From Phanerodontia chrysosporium (taxonomy: Eukaryota; Basidiomycota; Agaricomycetes; Polyporales; Phanerochaetaceae): DNA of 64,000 nt. The notes beneath the pieces were generated by a model. That model saw nothing but the letters and a program-made list of their open reading frames with translations, was not told the origin of the DNA and did no database searches. The stretch's first letter is position 1. Each line of letters begins with the position of its first letter. The stretch spans positions 310,001 through 374,000 of the forward strand of contig MJGA01000027.1 of NCBI GenBank assembly GCA_001910725.1, written 5' to 3'. Positions 45,724-55,326 of this stretch are shown here, one piece after another. The position numbers were made by a program, and so were the translations under genes.

Positions 45724-46328
45724 ATGACCACCATCCACGACGTGCAGAAAATCCTCGAGAGTTTGGTTCAGGCCATAAAGGCGTGCCCAACCCAGTTCAG
45801 GTGAGAGTCTGTTCGAAACAACTGGCTCTAATTGATTGCGACGGACATAGTGATGGCAGCGTCGAACTTACTTGCGACGCGGCTCTAGCCACAACAAACT
45901 ACCTATTCGCTCTCTTGGAGGAGGCAGTGGACGAAAGTCAGACGTCTCCACGCCGCCGCATCCATGAGGCTTGTGAATCCTCATTCGAAGCTGGATCCGA
46001 GGCCAACACCGCATCGATGTCCGCCTCTCTTGCTGACGTCGATGAGGCGACAGAGACAATAATCTGTGCCCTACAACAGCGTGAAAAATCCTATGTCGGG
46101 TACGCTCTTTGCTTCCACGTTGAGCTTCGAAACATCATCTCGAAGCTGTGCGAGGCAGCAGCGGGGCAACGAGTCAAGGAGATAGTGCTGCAGAATCGTG
46201 ACTTCGATGCCCCCACATTACAACAATTCTTCTTGTTGTGTCGTCGGCGCGGCGTTCGCACTCTAACCCTCTCTCGCGCCGTGTACAGGTTCTCTCTAGA
46301 GAGGACATGGCGCACAATCTGCAGGTGA
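45724..46328 (+). CDS. Short F-box-family protein without an F-box (copy F), intact frame
   Basis: Exon 1 is 45724-45800 (M-T-T-I-H-D-V-Q-K-I-L), the intron is 45801-45850 (GTGAGA...CATAG, phase 2, as in the full-length copies), and exon 2 is 45851-46328. Together they give 184 residues with no frame defect. After the pre-F-box helix (L-A-D-V-D-E-A-T-E-T-I) the protein passes directly to the final leucine-rich unit (V-K-E-I-V-L-Q-N-R-D-F-D, V-R-T-L-T-L-S-R-A-V), ending at TGA 46326-46328. F-box and central repeats are absent. It could be a decaying gene or a short protein that binds the same partners without recruiting Skp1; the second is speculation. Confidence 0.6.
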
Positions 46329-46644
46329 TCTTGGCATTGGCAGAGACCACTTCATGGCGATGTTTTTTGTGATCTAAGCTTCGATCTTGTGCCCAACACG
46401 GACTTGGGCACCGACGACGAATAGTCGGGCTCAGCATTTAGAAGGGCTGAGTCGTTTGAATGTAGATCCGCGAGTGCATACTATTTGAGGGAAAGATGGG
46501 TGTTTACAACGCGTAATTATTACAGTGTACAGTAACACCCAAGCTCCTGAATTGATAACCAGGTCCGACCTCCTATAGGAAGATCATCAAAGCATCTTAT
46601 CTTGTCTGTGTTGACACATGCATGTCCTAGCGCTTAGTGGCTCA

Positions 46645-48449
46645 ATGGAGTCGAACACGATTACCACCCTCGCTGTTGCCGAGGCTACCACCACTTACCT
46701 TCGTTTTGTGAAAGCATGGAACTTTCATTCAGAGTAGGCGCACCTCTATATGTTTTCGAAGCTGAGCTCATGCCCTTACCCGAAGTGATCCGCTCAGCCT
46801 GTCCCCAAATGCACATTTGGAGACGGTGGATGCTTTGCTCTTGGACTTGCAAGAAGCGGTGCAGCAAGCGCGGCGCATACGTGCTCGCGTAGCTGCAGGA
46901 CGCAATGCGGAGACCGCGATAGGCCGTCTTCCGGTGGAATTGTTGCAGAAAATCTTCGAGCACCATTCGCAACTATCGGAGTACATGCAATACAGCTTCA
47001 GGAAGCCGAGGAAGGGCCAGCCCGATTTGCAGAAGGTCCCCCATCCCGCATTCATTGTATCATACGTGTGCGCGCGCTGGCGCACCGTAGCACTCGGCCA
47101 CCCTTCACTCTGGAGTTGTATCAATGCCCTGGCCTCCTCATCTCGGCTTCTCGACGTTTTGTGCGAACGGGCTCGCGACCATCCTTTGACTGTGACGTAC
47201 ATGATCCGTAACCAGCTGATTGATACACACATACCTCATGCCCATATCGTTCAGTTCATCTCGAATAACCTGTACAGAACCAAAGACCTCACCCTTCGGC
47301 TTACAGATCGCACGGCCACACTGGGTCGTCAGCTTGAGGAGCTAGTGAGCACTGTCCAAGCCCCGTACTCGAACGCTGCGCCATCCAATGCGGCGGCGAA
47401 TACTCACACAAGAACTGAACGGCCTTTCGTTCGGCGGGTGTACTCCACGTCTGCAGCATCTCGAGTTTCACGCCACCAAGTTACGTTGGCACAGGCCTTG
47501 TTCAGCGATCTGACGTCGCTCGTCATCACGCATAGTCGCGTCATTTTCATGGACGAAAGGAGGTACGACTGGCCCTCAAAGCATCTCCTGGACTGGAACT
47601 CATGGAACTCCAAGCGAGGTTCCAGACTAACAAGGAGCTCCTTAATATCATCCCGGAGCCGCCTGTTGATTTGCCGCACTTGCACACGATCAAGCTCGCC
47701 ATGACTCCAGTCGTGACGCATGCCCTTCTTCCATCCATTCACGCACCCTCGGTTCGTCTCCTCGAAGTCGACCTAGGCATCGTCGATGTCGACGTGTCTG
47801 CCGCTTTGCTCTATCAACGAGTCGTACTTCCCGCCGCGCCCCTCTTCCACGTCACGCGTCTTGTCGTCGAAGTGAACGTAGGGGAGCAATGGGCGGAGGG
47901 AGAGCTGCTATCGAGGGTTTCGACAGATGCCACCGCTCGTTCCTGCTCAAATGGCACGGTCCACGCAATTCTTCGTTTGACGCACAGACCCTCCTTCCTG
48001 TCCTCCACGACATTCTCCATCGTCGCGCCAGGACCGAATTGGTCTCACTTGCTCTTCAATCGGACTGCGATATCGAAGGTCACCCGCTCGACGCATTGAT
48101 TCCATTCCTCCACGTCCTCCCTCACATCACCCTCAAGGGCGCAATCGCAGACAGGGTAGGAACTTATGTCCTCAACGGAGTGAAGACACAGCCCAATTCG
48201 TGGCTGCTCCTAGAAGAGCTGGTCTTCGAGCAGTGTTCGCTGCCAGGCGAAAATATCAAATCCTTGCTAACGCAGAGCTGTCTCCTGGATCCTGGTACCC
48301 GACTGCGAGTCGCGCTCGTCAACGTCACCGTAGAGGCAGAATCGCCGCTTGTCGCAGACACGCTCCAGCAACTTATCCGCGACGCACAGAGAGATGGCAC
48401 AGCTTTACAGTGTAACGATGTTGCGTTCCGTTGTCACGGTCCCGAATAA
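46645..48449 (+). CDS. F-box/leucine-rich protein (copy G), full length with frame breaks
   Basis: Exon 1 is 46645-46733, the intron is 46734-46785, and exon 2 starts at 46786 (D-D-P-L-S-L-S-P-N-A-H). Copy E on the other strand is its closest relative (E: I-D-P-L-S). The start used here (M-E-S-N-T-I-T-T) lies 12 bases before the ancestral start, which is ACG at 46657-46659 instead of ATG. Helix L-L-L-D-L-Q-E-A-V, F-box I-G-R-L-P-V-E-L-L-Q-K-I-F and P-H-P-A-F-I-V-S-Y, then repeats (L-H-T-I-K-L-A-M, L-V-S-L-A-L-Q-S) and C-terminal unit (L-E-E-L-V-F-E-Q-C-S-L) end at 48449. Frame changes near 47390-47500, 47600 and 47890 may be sequencing errors. It lies in the same direction as copy F. Confidence 0.72.
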
Positions 48450-49026
48450 ACATCCACTGCGTGTTCTGTAGCGGTACATGTGTCCTTGGATCGGTAGCAC
48501 GATGTTTCTTTCGGATTGGGTCTGCAATGTGGATCACATTCCGGTGTATATATGCAGAACCAGTGTAGTCGACTGGCATCCCCTAATGTTTACTAGTGAT
48601 GCCCCGGATGCGTGCATAGCTACCTCAATAGTCTTCCTGACGCAATGGGGAGCAGTGAGGGTTTGGGGTTGTTCGTATCTGTGGCGTGTCCGCGGTGAAT
48701 GTCTGCGACTTCCACTAGCAACCGAAATTGAACAAACAGTCTCCCATTGTACAGTAATCATTACGAGGAACGTTACGTATCTCAGCCAAGTGTCAGACAG
48801 GCGACAAGAACGAGGACAGAGGCAAAAGTGACAACGGGCTAAGATACGTCTGCGGTAGTCCGGCCAGAGGCTAACAATAAAATATACGTATTCCCACCAA
48901 TTATGTTACGTTCCGAATATACTTAGAATATATACCACTGGAGGATAAATTAGTTAGCGTCGGGTGAGGGAGAGGAAGACGAAGGGCGAGATGCGCACAA
49001 ATAGATAGACGAATCCCGATGGCGCG
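48450..49026. other. Intergenic region between convergent genes
   Basis: Shared 3' region of F-box copy G (+) and the G-alpha gene (-). AATAAAATATA occurs near 48875. No coding feature was found. Confidence 0.5.
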
Positions 49027-51033
49027 CTAGAGGAGGTCCGCGTCGCGAAGCTGGGTGCGAAGGATGCTTTCCCCGACTGCGAACGGGAATTAGCTGGCCA
49101 TACGATCATCGGCGCACATCAGAGACGTACCGATCCCAAGCGTGAGCGCGGTGGCTTTGGTGTCCTGGCGACGGCGTCAGATGCGGTAGTCAGCAGACAC
49201 GAGAATGCGGGGGCACGCACAACAACAGACGTAAGATGTACACGGAACGGCCGCAGCGCGGTAGCGTGGACTTGGCGATCTCCTTGAAGTGTGTGGCAAA
49301 ATCTAGGCGTCCGTCAGCACGGAAAACGGAGGATGTCGTGAAAATGGCTTACATTGGGCGACCGTCTGCAGGTCGTTCTTACGGTCTCCGAAGCTGGGCA
49401 CGTAGTCGCGCACCCGGACACCGCTTTTGAGCTTCTTGTCCACTGCATATAGTCAGGAACATCAACTGCACGAAACCAGAAAAGATGACTCACGCAGATC
49501 GCACTTGTTCAGGAACAGGATTATCTGCGCTTTGTTAAGGAGCTTGTTCGAACATATCATCTTCCAAAGCTGGTAGCTGTCCTCGAGCCGATTCACCCGG
49601 CGGTCCTCGGCAAGCTTTTCGTCGAAACAGCTTATGGGCGCGAGGAAGATGATGGCGTCGCAGTCGTCAAAATACGGGAACCAGGCCGCACGCTGCGTCC
49701 GCGAACCCCCGACGTCGTACAGACACCACTCTGTGCCAGCAGCTGGGCCTACTGCAGAGTCAGTGGGGTGGTCGAGGGGGTAGAGCTGCTACGCACCTGT
49801 CTCGAAGAGTATCCGATGTTCCTGGACGCCTAGCGTGCGTAATCGGGAGCGAACAACGTCATCATCTGAAGGCGTGTAGTCGCGTCTTGCAATTCGATTC
49901 ACGTCTCGTTCATGCAGAAAGCTGACGGACCAAAATATTCAGCCATCGATGCAGGTTTAGAGGACGGGAACTCACAAGCCGGCAGGAGGTCCAGCCGCAG
50001 CTTGCGTCTCCTGAGCATCTCCTGGACGACGTCGTCCGCCCAGAGGGCCTTGATATCCTCCGCACAGCTGGTAAGAACCTCGCCCGTCTCCGTGTCCTCG
50101 TTCTGCCCCGTCGCTTGTTGTGGTCGGGCGATCGCTTGCCCGGCCGCAGGGACGATTTCCAGCCGGCGTTGGAGCGCACGAAGAAGTCCTGCATCCGAGA
50201 CCGCACCTCGCCACCGGAGCGCTGTGCAGGCCAGTCCGATGCGCCGAGCCGAGCCTGCAGGTCCTCCTGCACGCTGCGCAAGGGCGCAAGGCGCAGCTTG
50301 AGGAGGCGGTGCCGCTCGGTGAAGCGTAGCGGGGTGGTGGACGTGGTAGACGGCCGCGATGGACGCGAGAGGTCGTCGGAGTCACTGCCGCTGTCTTCAC
50401 TCGTGGACGTGCTCATCTCCTGGCTGAGGAGGTCGAGGATGATGGTGACATGACGGATAAGGTTGAGCTGGATGACTGTCTTCCATGCGAGACGTTCCTC
50501 TGCCCAGGCGTTCGCGGCATAGGCCAGCTGGAAGTCTGCTCAGGGGCAGGCAGTCAGCGTCATAGTGAGCCGCAAGGAAGCGTTCTTACTCTTCAGCGTC
50601 GTGGATTTCCCTACAGAAGGATATCAGTTGTCGCGGAACTTCGGAGAAATGCCGCAGGGACGAGAAGCCCTCGCGGAGCCGTCACAGGAAGTGAGAAGCA
50701 GAAGCGTGGAATTCGCAGTGTCCATCCAAGCGGCGTCGCGCATGTCGGGTGCGTCGCCATTGCTTCCTGCAGTCCCGTTGCGCCTGGCGTGGCGGCGAGC
50801 TGAACTCGAACATGCTACTCACCGCTCTCGCTCTGACCCAGCAGCAGAACCTTTATCGGCCTCTTCTGCTTCTTCAGCGCAGCCCCCTCCCTCCTGAGCT
50901 GCTCGTCAATCTCCTCGCTGACCCGCCGTGCGCGCTCCTCTTCCTGCAGCCGCTGCGTGCGCTGGGCTTCTGTTTCGTCGTCAGGTGGTGCAAGCGCGAG
51001 AGCGAGAGGATCTATGTCTGTAATGAGACCCAT
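49027..51033 (-). CDS. Divergent heterotrimeric G-protein alpha subunit
   Basis: Signal transducer that would bind GTP downstream of a receptor. The ATG at 51033 lacks the usual N-myristoylation context of classical G-alpha. P-loop L-L-G-Q-S-E-S-G then K-S-T-T-L-K spans an intron (about 50820-50608). A helical domain with a long acidic/serine insert (S-E-D-S-G-S-D-S-D-D-L) follows. The switch I region reads L-R-T-L-G-V. Switch II reads D-V-G-G-S-R-T-Q-R-A-A-W, with Ser (codon 49702-49704) where canonical G-alpha has the catalytic Gln. G4 is F-L-N-K-C-D-L. The G5 region reads H-L-T-S-V-V then D-T-K-A-T after allowing one slip. The end is L-R-D-A-D-L-L at 49027. Slips occur at 50106-50109 (CCCC) and about 49255. 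Agaricomycetes carry many such non-classical G-alphas; receptor and effector unknown. Confidence 0.85.
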
Positions 51034-51857
51034 GCCAGCTGGCGGGCAGGTCCGAGAGTGGAGGCGAGGGTGGTAAGTGCAGGACAAGCCGGGCGATGCG
51101 GGCAGCTGTCAATGGTGCTAGCGGCAATGGGCGGCTGTCCCTGTTTGATTGCGACTGACGGCGGGTCGATTAAGCGAATCAGTACGGTATGTTTCACAGA
51201 TAGAGGCGAGGCGGTAGACAGAGCAACATATTACAGAAATATTCCTGTCGAATATCCTGGACGATGAGACGCAGTTGTCTCGGAAACGGCCTCCCTTGAT
51301 CAAGACGCCCGCCGACTACACGACACCTTCACCCCGATCGGCAACTCTTGTGGCCAGGCACCTCCAACGTTGTCGACGAGGCCCAATGAAAGGCGTGCCG
51401 CACCTGCACCATGATGAGAGCTGCAATATACGATAATCAGTGGCGCACGGAGAGGACCTTCTCGTGCACAAGGCACGTCCATCTCCGCTGCGACAACCAG
51501 ACACGCTTCGGCTGGGTGGGATGAACATCCGGCGCAGGCAGACAAATGATGTGCGTGAACGTACGCCCACCGTACGCCACAGGTTTCACGCTGAGTGCCT
51601 CGCGTCATATCTTTGTCGTTTCTTAGTAGAAGATGTGATCAACCCATGCGACGTCAACGTCAAGAACAAGTCGTTTTACCTCTCACACGTCGGACACGCC
51701 CAGGGCCGCAAGCTTTCGCAGAAGCTTACAGAGGCAGGTCGTTCCCATGCTCGTGGAGATTCCGAATTGCAAGGGAACCCTTTGGCGCCACGCACGGGGG
51801 CGAGGCGCTAACCTACTCCCCTAAGCGTGGACGACGAGCACGCCAGCAAAACGTGCG
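51034..51857. promoter_or_regulatory. Divergent promoter region
   Basis: About 820 bp between the G-alpha start codon (-) and the DUF202 protein start (+). Open frames here (for example 51595-52026 +) overlap the DUF202 exons in the wrong frame and are not supported. No specific element was assigned. Confidence 0.45.
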
Positions 51858-52473
51858 ATGGCGAAGGGACACCACTACTACCAGTACGTCTCTGGGCCCG
51901 CCACACGTCGAGCCCGCACTGACACCTTCAAGTGGACAGCGTTCGTATTCATTCTATCCACAAGATGTGAACGAATTGGGTAGGCCCCTGACAGCGCACT
52001 CGCGTCCATCACTGCCCAATCGCTGATGGTCTATTCCACCCATGCAGTCGAAGTTCGCGCACGCCAGAGGACGTTTGATGGAGCATATGGTCGGAGCGCG
52101 CTAGGCACGCTGGGGTACGCTTTGACAGTGCTGCGCTTGTTTGACAAGCGATTCTACAACAGTACGTGACTGTTTGTCCACGATAACCTTTGCCTGACCA
52201 TCCGACACCCGTCTACCAGTCGGAATCGTGTACACCGTCTTGTCAGGCATGATCTACATCGTCGCTTTCATGCGCCAGAGGCACTCGCTACATGACTTTG
52301 CAGACAGCTACTGGGCGCATCCGTCCATGGATAATCCCATCCGCACCGTCGGGCAGACTGGCAAGCGCATCTTTGGAAGGCCATTTGTGACAGCTGGGTG
52401 GATTGTAGTTTCGCTAGCCGTCGTGGTAGCCGCAGTAGAGATCGGCCTGTTAGTACTGATCTTCCAGGTGTGA
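51858..52473 (+). CDS. Small DUF202 membrane protein
   Basis: Four exons join in phase: 51858-51883, 51933-51979, 52048 to about 52160, and about 52219-52473. All introns are GT-AG. The N-terminus is short and polar (M-A-K-G-H-H-Y-Y). The DUF202 domain follows: V-E-V-R-A-R-Q-R-T-F-D-G-A-Y-G-R leads into membrane helix 1 (A-L-G-T-L-G-Y-A-L-T-V), then helix 2 (V-L-S-G-M-I-Y-I-V-A-F), a cytosolic loop with R-Q-R-H-S and helix 3 (A-G-W-I-V-V-S-L-A-V-V-V-A-A-V). About 145 residues. DUF202 proteins occur alone or next to SPX domains in vacuolar polyphosphate complexes; a direct function cannot be assigned here. The first exon is inferred from splice sites only. Confidence 0.78.
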
Positions 52474-52665
52474 TACCATCGTCAGCTGCACCGTCGTATC
52501 ATCCAGCTTTCACTGCATCCACCCTGCCCGGAGTCCATTAGAGAACAGTTTAGCTAGACGTAATAATATTTGTACTATATCTAATCATGAAGAGTCATGT
52601 CTCTCAATACCTGCGTGCGGTCGAAATTCTCGTGGTATCAGGAGCGCCTATTCGCATTGCTAGAC

Positions 52666-54510
52666 ATGACCACCATCCACGACCTACGCGAGGCAGTCGA
52701 AAACGTTGCCCGCATCACGGATGCTTGGGGGAGCAACAGAAACAGGTGAGTCGATCTCAGTTCGACATGTATACTGAGCTCACCGCGTCAAATCCACCAC
52801 AAAAGCCTGGATGCGGAAGCGGTCAGCTCGCTGAGCGATGCGGACATCTGCGACATCGACGCCATTGTAGCTCGCTTCAGTGCCGCACAGAAGAGACTAC
52901 ATTGCATTCGTGTGGATCTCCTAGCGGCCGCCAACTCCGTTCGTCCAGTGAACCAACTTCCGGACGAGATCCTGCGTATGGTATTCGCACATCACGCTTA
53001 TGACGATGGCTATCTATACGTATTCCGAGGCCATAATGTTCCCCATCCAACATCGATCCTTGCCTCTGTTTGCTCTCGCTGGCGGGCGTTGGCCCTAGGT
53101 GACCCCGCCTTGTGGACTCGAATCAACGTCACAACTTCCACCTTTCAGCTGAGTACCTTGCGCACGCGGTTTGGGGAGCTGCCATTATACTTGGCCTATC
53201 GCAGACAGTCTACATGCTCCACAACCAAGGCCTGTCCTTCCTACAGCATACGTTCACACAGGTGAAGTCCTTGGTCCTGGACGATCTATCGCTGTACGAT
53301 TCAGATCCTGTAACGGAGTTTCTCATGGACGGGTATGCACCGCGGCTCGAGGAATGCGTTGCTTTCTCGCAGGGGCTGACTGGAGTCAACCATTGTTTGC
53401 TAATGGCGCCCCCGTTTACGCCACCTCGAACTCATTGGAATCACACTTCCATGGAGCAAGCTTCTCTTCAAGAACTTGTTGACGTTGGTTGTGACATCGG
53501 GGCAGATTGTTCTGCCAATCGGTATGGATATTTGCGACGTTCTCCGTGCCTCACCAGGGCTAGACATACTGCAACTTGAGATCCCCATAGGGACCTCGAC
53601 GACACCTGGCGAATGTGTACGCTGTGAACACCTCGCCGTGTGAGTCCCGGGCTTCGCTTGCCAATCTACGCATATTGCGACTCCGACTACCACTTCCATG
53701 TATCCTTCACATCTTCTCGTCCATCGCCATGCCTTCGGTTCGCATCTTAGAGCTTCGACTACCTGCAATCTCCAATGACGACGAGTCGCGTCTACTCTCA
53801 TCATTGTGTAGTCCTGGTATGCCCTCCGATGCTGTCTTCCAGGCCATCACGCATTTCAAGGCTGTTCTGGCCGTCAGGACTCACATCTGCATCCCATATT
53901 TCAGGGGTTCGCAGAGGATGGGTCGGTGGTCTTTTTCCTGGAATGGGAAGACATGACGTCGTATCGCGGCTCGGATGTACCTGCAGTCCATTCCGTCACA
54001 TCAAACCTTTGCGAAAACTACCTCGCACCGACAATCCGCAAGCTCACGCTCGAGTCAAGCTTCCACGAGTGCGATCACCCACTCATGCCGTTGCTACACC
54101 TCCAATCGCTCCGCGCCCTGACCCTGAAGGGCCACAGGCGCGCCGCTGTCCTCTGCGCCGAGTTCCTCCTCGAGGCCGCTCTTGCTTTGCCCCCAGAATT
54201 GGATGAGCTGGAATTGCGCGAGTTTTCGCTCGACGCGGACGCTCTCGCAGCCCTCCTTGAGTGGAGTGCAAGCGCCGGACATGCCCTGTCAACAATCAGG
54301 CTTGTGGACCTTGCGTTCGATGTTGCGTCACAGGAGCATGTACGCGATGCCCTGCGCGACATGCGTCGTACTGTGACGCGAGTCGAGGCGTCATGCGCAA
54401 GCTGTTTTGAACAGCAGGTTCTGTGCAAGTGTGAACATTGCCTTGGACCCTATGTACCGTCCCTGACGACATGCCCAACCACAAACTGGGATCTGTCTCA
54501 TCAGCAGTGA
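52666..54510 (+). CDS. F-box/leucine-rich protein (copy H) with a C-terminal cysteine cluster
   Basis: Leader exon from 52666 (M-T-T-I-H-D-L-R-E-A-V), phase-2 intron to about 52806, pre-F-box helix (S-D-A-D-I-C-D-I-D-A-I-V), then F-box (V-N-Q-L-P-D-E-I-L-R-M-V-F, P-H-P-T-S-I-L-A, A-L-W-T-R-I), about 52950-53130. Leucine-rich units follow (L-R-I-L-R-L-R-L-P-L, I-R-K-L-T-L-E-S-S-F, L-D-E-L-E-L-R-E-F-S-L). The end, to 54510, has C-x2-C-x7-C-x-C-x2-C (about 54394-54442), not seen in the other copies. Frame changes near 53160, 53390, 53610 and 53920 are of the one-base kind found elsewhere in the window. Probable SCF adaptor; target unknown. Confidence 0.72.
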
Positions 54511-54682
54511 ACTCGATGTATATCTGGCTGCTTGAACGAGTGATGTCTAAGCGACAGGTCTAAGTTGCAGTGTGGTTATTTGTAATTATGACTATTAAGA
54601 TCGGCAGTGTAGTACATACAATGCAAGGTCCGGTTGGAATAGAACATGATGTTTGTCTGATCGCAAGATGATAAAAATAACA

Positions 54683-54726
54683 TGACGCCAATGGGATTCG
54701 AACCCGCCGGCGTCTAGGTCGGTTCT
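54683..54726 (-). pseudogene. tRNA-Ser relic, 3' half only
   Basis: On the - strand the variable-arm end, T-arm with TTCGAAT and the acceptor 3' strand TGGCGTC are present, matching the intact tRNA-Ser(AGA) about 120 bases away. The T-stem is mispaired (GCGGG against CCCAT). The 5' half is replaced by a pyrimidine-rich tract. No anticodon can be read. Confidence 0.6.
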
Positions 54727-54800
54727 CCCACTCCCTGGCTTCCTCCCTGGCCTCCTCCCCCTCTTCCTCCCTTTCTCCTCCACCTTCTCCTGTTCTACTT
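54727..54800. repeat. Polypyrimidine tract
   Basis: About 74 bases, nearly all C and T on the + strand, with a loose repeat of cttcctcc and ctcctcc units. It occupies the place where the 5' half of the tRNA-Ser relic should be. Confidence 0.7.
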
Positions 54801-54846
54801 CACTGTCCACGACTTTCTACGTTGTTAAAACGTATACACAAAAAGA

Positions 54847-54928
54847 CGACGCCAGCAGGATTCGAACCTGCGTCCCGGAACGGGAATTGATTTCTAATCA
54901 ATCGCCTTAACCACTTGGCTATAGCGCC
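54847..54928 (-). tRNA. tRNA-Ser (anticodon AGA), no intron
   Basis: 82-nt type II tRNA. The 5' acceptor GGCGCTA pairs with TGGCGTC through two wobbles. The D-arm contains A-A-G-T-G-G-T-T-A. The anticodon stem-loop is TTGA-TTAGAAA-TCAA, giving AGA (read I-G-A). The long variable arm has CCCG/CGGG. The T-arm is GCAGG-TTCGAAT-CCTGC and the discriminator is G. Confidence 0.94.
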
Positions 54929-55326
54929 TTGCTAAAGATTTTACCTATTTAATACTTGTAGCCCATCACGCGCCATTGTAATTCTCTGACGGACGGCGGG
55001 TTGAGCGTATGTACAGTTTCCCCGCCCGTCTGACTGCTAGCAATGTTGTCTGGATACAGTGCACCTACTAGACTCTCATGGCAATATACTCGGGTTGACA
55101 AATGACCGCAATAAGGCAGCTTTACTAATCAAATTCAACGAAACCCTTAGAGGCCCGGGATCGCTGGGGAGCAGAAAGTACTGGCACAGCGTTGTCTGCT
55201 GCTGGCAGATGCTGACCGGGGACCGTCTAGATGCACAGATACAGGTGCTGATGTATTATGCAAACACACATGCAGACTGCGAGTCGTCATACTGACTTGA
55301 ACTAGTCTTCCCTACAACGTAGCAGG
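54929..55326. other. Intergenic region
   Basis: Between the tRNA-Ser gene and the stop of the deaminase-like gene. A 78-codon + frame (55059-55295) shows no recognisable features. Nothing else was seen. Confidence 0.45.

Noticed and set aside
31883..54510. Reading every broken F-box copy as a pseudogene
   Set aside because: The same one-base losses occur in EF1-beta, NUP192 and the Na+/H+ exchanger, so frame breaks alone are not evidence. Only copies with large deletions or nonsense substitutions (A, C, E) are called relics.
55059..55295. 78-codon + frame between tRNA-Ser and the deaminase gene
   Set aside because: No signal, domain or splice support; likely chance.
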